DNA of 64,000 nt, from positions 849,839,760-849,903,759 of the forward strand of contig NC_090447.1 in the NCBI RefSeq assembly GCF_031143425.1, given 5' to 3'. A model generated the notes under the pieces. The model saw nothing but the letters and a program-made list of their open reading frames with translations, was not told where the DNA came from and ran no database searches. The stretch comes from Pleurodeles waltl. Its lineage: Eukaryota > Chordata > Amphibia > Caudata > Salamandridae. The translations under genes and the position numbers were made by a program. Positions 57,499 through 64,000 of the stretch are shown here, piece after piece; within the stretch, counting starts at the first letter, position 1, and every line of letters begins with the position of its first letter.

Positions 57499-59998
57499 TG
57501 TCAGACCAGGCACCCTTCGTGTCGCCTTACCCCAGACTTTTTTGCCTTTCAGCTCCTGTTTTTCGCGGTATCTTTTTGTTGGCTTTAGGACTCTCAGCAC
57601 TTTACCACTGCTAATCAGTGCTAAAGTTTGTGTGCTTCTCCCCTAAACATGGTAACATTAGTAAGTCTCTGGTAAAGTGGTATATCATATACCCAGGGCA
57701 TGTAAATTAAATGCTACTAGTCGGCCTGCAGCACTAATTGTGCCACCCACTTAAGTAGCCCTGTAAACATGTCTCAGGCCTGCTGCTGCATGGCCTGAGT
57801 GTGCAGCTTCATTGCCAATTCGACTTGGCATTCAAAATCACCTGCCAAGCCTTAAACTCCCTTGTTCCTATGTATAGCCACCCTAAGTAGCCATTAGGGC
57901 AGGGTGCTACGTAAGAGGAAGACAGGACATATACTTTTAAATTCTACATTCCCGGGTAATGAATAACTCCAAAGTCGTTATTCATTACTGTGAGCCTGCT
58001 CTTCCTATAGGCCAGCATTGGGAATTCCTTAGTATGCTTTTACACTGTAATTCCTGACCAGAAAGGAGTAGCTGAATCATGTTTCATATTATTGGAATGG
58101 TAATGATACATCCTCTTTACTAGTAAAGTTGGATTTATTATTACTATTTTAGGAATGCCACTTTTAGAACATGCAAAAAGAACAAGTGATGGATGGAATG
58201 CTGAACAATGTCAAACTTTCACCCAGGCAAGGTCCTCCCTGGACTGGAAACACGCATCCTGGGACTTGTTTCAGGCTCGAACCTCATCAATTAGGGTAGG
58301 TTGAGTCCAGTGACATGGGGAACATAGGACCCACGTCTGGGCATACCCGTCACACTTCTAGAAAGTGTCCATTTCTTCGCTCTCACTGCCCTGTGTGCCT
58401 GACAGCCTGTCTCCAATACACAGCTGGTCTGAGCTGGGTGACAGCTACATTTGTGCATTCCCTCGAGGCACCCACAGCCCAGGACACTTAAATGCATCTG
58501 TATTCATCTGCATACTGATGGGTTTTCCTAGTTAGGGAAGATGGGAAGGGCTCCCACTTACACTGCAAAGTGTAGTAGCCAGAGTACCACACAAAGGCCT
58601 GGTTACCTCCAAATGATAGCCTGGAGCAAAGACTGGGTTACAAGAGGGACCTGTACACTTCAGAGAGATTCTTTGAAGTCACCCCCATATCAAAGTCTCT
58701 TTTCGGTATAAGTACTGGGTCTCTGACCCCCTAAAAAATCAGTACACTACTGGACCTGAAAAGAACCCTGCTGGAGTAAAGACTGCTCTGCTGTAAGGAT
58801 TGACACTGTGCCAGGATTGACTGTGCCCAGGAACTGCTTCTCTGCTCTTCTGTGCTGCCTTGCTGCCTGCTGATCTTTGACTTGCCAAGGTCAAACAACT
58901 AAACTCAAAGAGACTCCAATGGCTTGCTGGCTTGCCCCTTGTTCTCCTTGAGCTCCCAGGGACATCAAAGACCGCTTGCATCCAACTCACTGCACCCTGT
59001 GACCAGGACAAATGCTCCACATTGGAGGAGCATGCCTGTTACCCACTGGCACATCGGAGGAGAGAGTGAAGTGCTTCTTTTCAGCCCCTCTCACTGTTCT
59101 ACAAAAGTGAACCTTCCTTTTTTTTTGGATTCACGATTAGCCGAGGAGCAGTCCCTCGCTGTTGCCAAGTACCTAAAGAGAGAAGGGAGCATGGAGCTCT
59201 ATCACAGGCTTTGCACCATTCCCCATGTGTGAGTTCTCCTTGCTACGCACACATCTGGAGGCCAGTGCTTCCCCCATAAGGAGTAGCTGGGGAGCAGCAT
59301 GTCGGTACTTGCGAACGCTGAAGGAACAACTCTGATCCAGTCATCAGACAGGGTGCGCTCCCATATTTGTGAGCACTCGATGAACAGTGCTGCAGGAGTC
59401 CCTGAGCAGAGTGTGTGCCATGGCCTGGCCTTTCTGATTGCTGTCACACCTGGTGACTGTGCAGCTCACCTCCCAGCCATGCAGCAGTGTGACTCACCTC
59501 TCAGCAGCGCAGGCCCATTGTGTGAAGCCCATCAGCCTCCCCAGCAGCTGTGATTATCCACCAAACGGTACTGGGGACATAGGGACAAGTTGAGTCCTGT
59601 GCTACACATTTAACATTGTGTTGTTCTTGAATGATCACTATAAAGTCTCTAAATAGAGCCCATTTGAATTAAGCACTGCTTTGGTATTTTTTCAAATTTT
59701 AAAAATCATATCTTGTGATATACTGATTGGATTTTTGTCATTTTGGTCTTATTTATTTCACATAAATAATCCCTGTTTTTCTAAACCTGTGGGGAGTCTT
59801 TTTGTGGCGTCTTCATTGTGTTACTGTATGTATACTTTACACATTGCCTCTTATGATAAGCATGCCTGCTCTGCATCAAGCTACATAAGGGTGAGCACAG
59901 TTTATCTTAGGTGTGTAACTAGCTTACCTTGACTAGAGTGGTGGGTTCCTCCTATCTCAGGCGTATACCTTAGCCCACCAGAAGCCCTGTTTCTAACA
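57499..59998. mobile_element. Solo LTR (2.5 kb) inserted in the ERV pol
   Basis: Starts TGTCAGACC and ends TTTCTAACA, flanked by ATGCA on both sides (57494-57498 and 59999-60003). Internal blocks match the LTRs at 15871 and 20450 (CTTTACCACTGCTAAT, GGCCTGCAGCACTA, TTGTGCCACCCAC). No coding frame. It separates RT from RNase H of the ERV. Confidence 0.85.
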
Positions 59999-60149
59999 AT
60001 GCAAAACGCATTTCAGCATTGGAACATAAATGCGATTTATATGCATTTGGCACTGTGTCACCTTCATTTCAATTATACTTATGACCAACTTTGTTTTGTT
60101 TTCACATGCATGTAAGTGTTTTGCTTCAGACATATCAGTCTGTAGTGAT

Positions 60150-60360
60150 CTTAGGGGCATATTTATACTCTGTTTGCACCAAATTAGTGTCATTTTTTTT
60201 TACTCTAATTCGGTGCAAAACTAACTCCATATTTATACTTTGGTGCTAGACCCCTCTAGCACCAAATTTATGGAGTTAAAGTCATTTTTTGAAAGTGGAG
60301 TCCTACTTTGCCTTAATGAGATGCAAGGTAGGCGTTCCCGTGCAAAAAATGACTCCCAGA
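60150..60360. mobile_element. Serial-hairpin MITE (GCGCCATT family), truncated copy 2
   Basis: GGGGCATATTTATACTCTG start, then TTTGGTGCTAGACCCCTCTAGCACCAAA hairpin and CAAGGTAGGCGTTC words, equivalent to 26546-26360 of the first copy read in reverse. The rest of the element is missing. Confidence 0.65.
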
Positions 60361-60542
60361 AATGTTCTTATAGCCTTGGGAAAGTCAGCAAAATCATTAT
60401 TGAGAGCCAAGTGCACAGAAGGCGGTCACCTTCCTTCTTTCAGGGTCTATATTTTGGCAGAAAAAAAAACATTCCAAATATTCAAGGTTGTTTTCTATTT
60501 TTAGCTGACAGTGTTGTTCATTAGTACTGTACTGTGTGAACT

Positions 60543-61230
60543 TTATACTGCAATGGTACATGTATGACTATTTAAATATCTGTAATCTAGGACTGTTTTA
60601 TTGGAATGGTCCAGCTTAGCTACGGGGAACAAGGGGTAGTTCATTGGACATACGCAGGGTTCAATTACTTCCTGGTATTCAAGCTGTGAGAGAATCTCTC
60701 TCAAAGGAGATTTTGCTTCAAGTTTTATGGGGTATTGTAGTTGCACTTAGGGGGCTGGACTTTATGGGTATTATACGACAAGGAGATTTCCAGCCCACAT
60801 AGTTGCGGTATAATGCCAGGGCTTGTGCAAGAGCCCAGTCTGCTGCATAATCTTGTTTTATTTGTTCTGGAACAAAGACTGAGAAAGATGGTAGAATCAC
60901 ATCTTCCCCTTTTGAGAGGGTTCTAACAAACTCTGGGGGCTAATCTTTTTCTGCCAAGAGAATGTCATAACGTAGTGTTAGTGTTTCCCAGAAAATTACT
61001 TTAATTGTGCACAATATTTGTCCCAGAATTTGAATCTTCAATTTATATACTGGGTCTGGAGGAGCGACTCGGCTACTTGAGGTTTCAACTTCTAGATAGT
61101 CATTAGTTGCTCTCAACTCCAAAAACTCCTAAAGATTCTAGCGAACTATTGTGACCTCTGCCGCACTGTCTAGCAGAGTCACTGCCCACGTCCTGTTCTG
61201 CAGCAATGTTCTCAGTATACGTGGCACGTT
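60543..61230 (-). pseudogene. ERV protease and reverse-transcriptase start
   Basis: Protease is recognised at about 61180-61130 by LLDSAAEVTIV: the catalytic D-S/T-G-A has become D-S-A-A. YDILLAEKD near 60945 is the equivalent of the protease C-terminal region. RT begins at about 60740 with QYPIKLEAKSPLREIL and then EVIEPCVCPMNYPLFPVAK and LDYRYLN, the conserved N-terminal fingers of retroviral RT. It stops at 60543 and the palm with its YxDD box was not found. Protease matures the particle and RT copies the genome. The mutated active site and stops make both dead. Directly upstream on the minus strand is nucleocapsid-like CYNLCNC near 61430. Confidence 0.72.
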
Positions 61231-61540
61231 TTGCTGAATTTCCCACAACGTTCTTTTTGTATTGAGGTTTTTGTTGAGGAAGTTTCTCTTCCTTTTTTAT
61301 TAATCAATCAACGAAGCATTGTGGATCCTTTTTCGATTTCATGTATTCTTGGCTGTGCTCTGACCGTCCCAATCTTTTGGACTGTTTGTCTGAGTATACT
61401 GATACCTGTCAGGCTGCTTTAAATTATCACAGTTACACAGGTTGTAGCATTTTGCAGGGCTCTCTGGTGGTGGAGATTCTTTCTTTATTAAATGTTCATT
61501 TGTCCCAGCATTTTTTAGAAGAGTTCTGTGCTTGCTTGGT

Positions 61541-62285
61541 GGGGAACATCCTTTTTTACGACTTTTTTTTTCCGAAAGTCGTGGTTAATGAAAGCGCAAC
61601 AACGCTTTTTTTAACCACAACTCAGTTTTTTTGTGCCTTAAATACGTATGTTCTGAACAACGAACATGCTTGGTTAAGGTACAAAGAAGTGAGTTGGCGA
61701 AGGTAAGTGGTGGGTTTAGGTTTTGGGGAGGGGGTGGGGGGGTTGGGCGTTTTTGGTTTGGGGAGTGGGTGGGGTGTCAGGGGGTTCTAGGTTTTAGGGT
61801 GGGGTTGGGGCGGTGGGGCGTTTTTGGTTTTGGGGAGTGGGTGAGGGGTCAGGGGGTTTTAGGTTTTAGGGTGGGGTTGGGGGGGTGGGGCATTTTTGGT
61901 TTTGGGGAGTGGGTGGTGGGTCAGGGGGTTTTAGGTTTTGGGGTGGGGTTGGGGGGGTGGGGCGTTTTTGGTTTTGGGGAGTGGGTGGGGGCCAGGTGGT
62001 TTTAGGTTTTGGGGTGGGGTTGGGGGGGGTGGGGCGTTTTTGGTTTTGGGGAGTGGGTGGGGGGTCAGAGGGTTTTAGGATTTGGGGTGGGGTTGGGGGG
62101 GGTGGGGTGAGGGATGTAGGGTGAATGGTGCCTATTGCTAATGATTTTATCAGGAATGCCTTTACAACGAAATATCGTTGTTAAGGCATTCGTGGTAAAA
62201 TCATTAGTAGTAGCAACGAAGTCGGTGTTTCGACCTCGTTGTTAAGGCAGTAGTTGTTTTTGAAGTTGTTGTTTCGTCGTACAGT
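61541..62285. mobile_element. Hairpin element carrying a G-rich minisatellite
   Basis: A non-coding element inside ERV gag. CTTGCTTGGT occurs on both sides (61531-61540 and 62286-62295), a candidate 10-bp target duplication. Internal hairpins include CGACTT.../...AAGTCG near 61559, GTGGTTAA.../...TTAACCAC at 61581-61618, and a long imperfect one with about 33-bp arms at 62138-62210. Clear terminal inverted repeats are not seen, so the superfamily is open; a MULE-like element would fit the duplication length. Confidence 0.5.
61715..62112. repeat. 72-bp G-rich minisatellite
   Basis: The word GGGGCGTTTTTGG recurs with CG at 61747, 61819, 61891, 61963 and 62035, an exact 72-bp period over five units. 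Each unit has several runs of three or more G on the plus strand. The period is a multiple of three, so several frames stay open and give spurious Gly/Phe/Trp-rich proteins. Confidence 0.9.
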
Positions 62286-62299
62286 CTTGCTTGGTAGTC

Positions 62300-63311
62300 T
62301 CTTTTTCAGAATTACTTGTAAACTGTGGCTTATTTGGTCTGTCCCCCAAATTATCCCAACCTATACATGCATAAGTCTTGGAAATTATTTTTGGTAGCCA
62401 GTATTCCCTGATTTATTTAATGAAACTATGTGAGCCATTGACATACTGCCAATGCTGCTGCTTCCCCTTTAATATTTCCCAAAACAATTGAGGATACTGT
62501 GGCAAAAATGCCCGTTAATTTCAGCACCCAAGTCCAGGTCAGGGCAGCCGCATATTTGTTTTGAATTTATTTTAACACCTCCAGTAAAGCTGCAGGAGAT
62601 GCTGTACCATGTACCATAGCAGCATAAATTGTGCCCCAAGTAGCACTGTCATGTATTGAGGGTACCATCCCAAGGGTCAAGCTCATTGTGTGAATTCTAT
62701 GTTTGTCTTGGAGTCCTGTATGGGGAAACACTGCTTCCACCTAGTTAGTTTTTTGAGCAACCCAAAATGGAATTTCTTCCCATTTGGTGGGTACTTTACC
62801 CATAATAGCATTAATAGCTACTGGGTTTATCCAAGGGGTAGCCAATTGATGTTGGACATCTGGAACAGCCTGTACCCATGCTGGGCAGTATTTAATGTTC
62901 ACATTATAAACTATGTGAAACATCTGTATAGTCTCACTATATTATTATATACTGGACGCAGATCTGCTGCCTGTAAGTTTGTATGTCCGGGTGTGGGATG
63001 TAGGCAGCTTGAACTGGCCATGTGGCCCCATGTGGCCCCATCATTGCTAACGAGTCATAGCCTCACATATGTGGTAGGGCACCCTAGAACCAATTTTGAT
63101 GATCCTGATGAGTTAAAGGTATTTCTAAATATTGGCATGCTCTATATAGTGCTGGTGCATTAGCCACTGTGTATGTGTGGAATGTATTTGAGTTTGCATC
63201 AACTGCAGGAAAATTAACCCATGAATAAAATGCTTCAGTTTTGTATGCCTCATGTGTCTCTACCACAGACGTAAGATCACCTCCCCCATTAGGTAGCCCA
63301 TTGAAGAGTAA
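62300..63311 (-). pseudogene. ERV gag remnant (capsid region)
   Basis: Minus-strand pieces: 63311-63084 (LLFNGLPNGGGDLTSVV, then a hydrophilic helical stretch), 62923-62741 (PAWVQAVPDVQHQLATPW and PTKWEEIPFWVAQ), and shorter ones to about 62300 (TASPAALLEVLK, NIKGEAAALAVCQWL). The helical, tryptophan-bearing character and the position upstream of zinc-knuckle-like and protease sequence suggest capsid. The first piece begins exactly at the Harbinger copy 3 terminus, so the insertion cut the gene. Several stops are present. Assignment depends mostly on order within the ERV. Confidence 0.55.
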
Positions 63312-64000
63312 GGCCCTAATATTGACATTGGCGGTAAATCCCACTTACAGCCACTGTGACTGCCACCACCATACCGCCGTGGTGGCGTATAACATTTCAC
63401 CATGTTATGACACACACCAATCCGTCACTATTCAGCCACACACACAATTCCACCACACCAAAGGTCAGTGGTAAACTGGCAGTATCAAAACCCACACCGT
63501 TACGCCAACAGAACTACACCCACCACATTAAGACCAATGAATCCCCACGACGGACATTCAATGGTGGTAAACCACTGGCGGTACATACCGCAGCGCTCAA
63601 AATACACACACACAAACAAAACAACACCACATTGGACAATTCAAACAACACACACCTGACAACCATGCACACACCACACCCACACCACTATAAAACACAC
63701 ACCCATATTACTCACAACCTCTTACGAATACAAACAATTGGCATGAGACAGACACCACGACCACAGACAAGACCAGAGCCACACACCACCTACACCTATA
63801 TACCACCCACGCACCCCACATCACACACCCCAACACATCACCCTACACATCCTCACCCACACTACTCAAACAACACCCAAGACACCCCCAATTCTCAGAG
63901 GAGGAGCTACGGTCATGGTGGAGGAAATCATCTGGGTAGAGCCTCAGCTATTTGGAGCACAGGTGCAGCACATATCCATTGCTAGGAAGATGGAGCTATG
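63312..64000 (+). mobile_element. PIF/Harbinger transposon copy 3, left end (cut by window edge)
   Basis: Starts GGCCCTAATATTGACATTGG after a TAA trinucleotide (63309-63311), the canonical TWA target of this superfamily. Subterminal DNA with GGCGGT/ACCGCC words follows. From 63520 onward it is homologous to the Myb1 leader of copy 1 read in reverse. The Myb1 gene itself begins near 63880. Orientation given is that of Myb1. Confidence 0.8.
63880..64000 (+). pseudogene. Myb/SANT-like gene 1 of Harbinger copy 3 (5' part only)
   Basis: Just before the window edge the sequence encodes FSEEELR in one frame and, after a single-base indel, VMVEEIIWVEPQLFGAQ and ISIARKMEL in another. These equal the first helices of the Myb-like domain in copies 1 and 2. 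The indel near 63915 suggests it is a pseudogene, but most of the gene lies outside the window. It confirms that the third copy belongs to the same three-gene Harbinger family. Confidence 0.7.

Larger units (their letters stand above)
48274..63311 (-). mobile_element. Large endogenous retrovirus, heavily interrupted
   Basis: Read on the minus strand the order is gag (63311-62300), nucleocapsid-like and protease (61500-61130), RT start (60900-60540), RNase H (57240-56830), integrase (56350-55550), env-like region (55335-51280), polypurine tract (49919-49910) and LTR (49909-48274). This is the canonical retroviral order. Removing recognised insertions leaves roughly 9 kb. Later insertions are an L1 (49084-49866), an L2 (50114-51240), MITE copy C (52634-53341), a solo LTR (57499-59998), a MITE fragment (60150-60360), a hairpin element (61541-62285) and Harbinger copy 3 at 63312. 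The 5' LTR is outside the window or lost. All genes are broken. Confidence 0.75.

Noticed and set aside
61631..62124. Glycine/phenylalanine/tryptophan-rich frames
   Set aside because: They are produced by the 72-bp G-rich array, whose period is a multiple of three. No independent start or domain.

Overview
This window is eukaryotic, repeat-dense DNA. It has no prokaryotic gene order, no rRNA or tRNA gene that I can recognise, and no convincing single-copy host gene. Almost everything identifiable is a transposable element, many nested inside one another: Ty3/gypsy, L1-like and L2-like LINEs, DIRS, endogenous retrovirus (ERV), PIF/Harbinger DNA transposons and their short derivatives, and solo LTRs. 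The mixture of large multi-gene Harbinger copies, DIRS, gypsy and ERV material fits a giant-genome salamander, most likely a newt such as Pleurodeles. That assignment is inference from repeat content only.

Layout. 1-1875: 5' end of a minus-strand Ty3/gypsy element (LTR, primer-binding site, intact partial gag-protease frame running off the left edge). 1930-8206: near full-length but broken L1-like LINE between 16-bp target duplications. 8716-9480: hairpin-rich MITE. 9778-~18975: Harbinger copy 1, carrying a 1.96-kb solo LTR in an intron. ~19250-24740: plus-strand ERV remnant (LTR end, PBS, gag zinc knuckle) with a 72-bp minisatellite interrupted by a 2.56-kb solo LTR. 24740-~27280: L2-like LINE (minus) split by another MITE. 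~27281-35005: Harbinger copy 2, the best preserved. 37465-38164, 43464-44179 and 52634-53341: three copies of one hairpin-chain MITE family. ~42250-45600: decayed DIRS element. ~46010-48250: LINE fragment headed by ~120-bp tandem repeats. 48274-63311: one large minus-strand ERV (gag, protease, RT, RNase H, integrase, env-like region, polypurine tract, LTR) cut by at least six later insertions. 63312-64000: start of Harbinger copy 3, inserted into the ERV gag.

The central biological story is the Harbinger system. Copies 1 and 2, in opposite orientation, share the same three-gene plan: a two-exon Myb/SANT-like gene (Myb1), an antisense transposase with a ~100-bp intron directly before its catalytic GDS motif, and a second three-exon Myb/SANT-like gene (Myb2). 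A further 83-nt transposase-strand exon lies near the far terminus in both copies, so Myb2 appears to lie antisense inside a giant transposase intron. Intron lengths agree to within 1-2 bp between copies. Several short non-autonomous families share GGGCC/GGCCC ends with the Harbinger copies and are built almost entirely of consecutive hairpins, so they are plausible passengers of this machinery.

All genes in the window except the gypsy gag-protease frame carry frameshifts, stops or truncations. Intervals without an entry of their own showed me nothing I could name.
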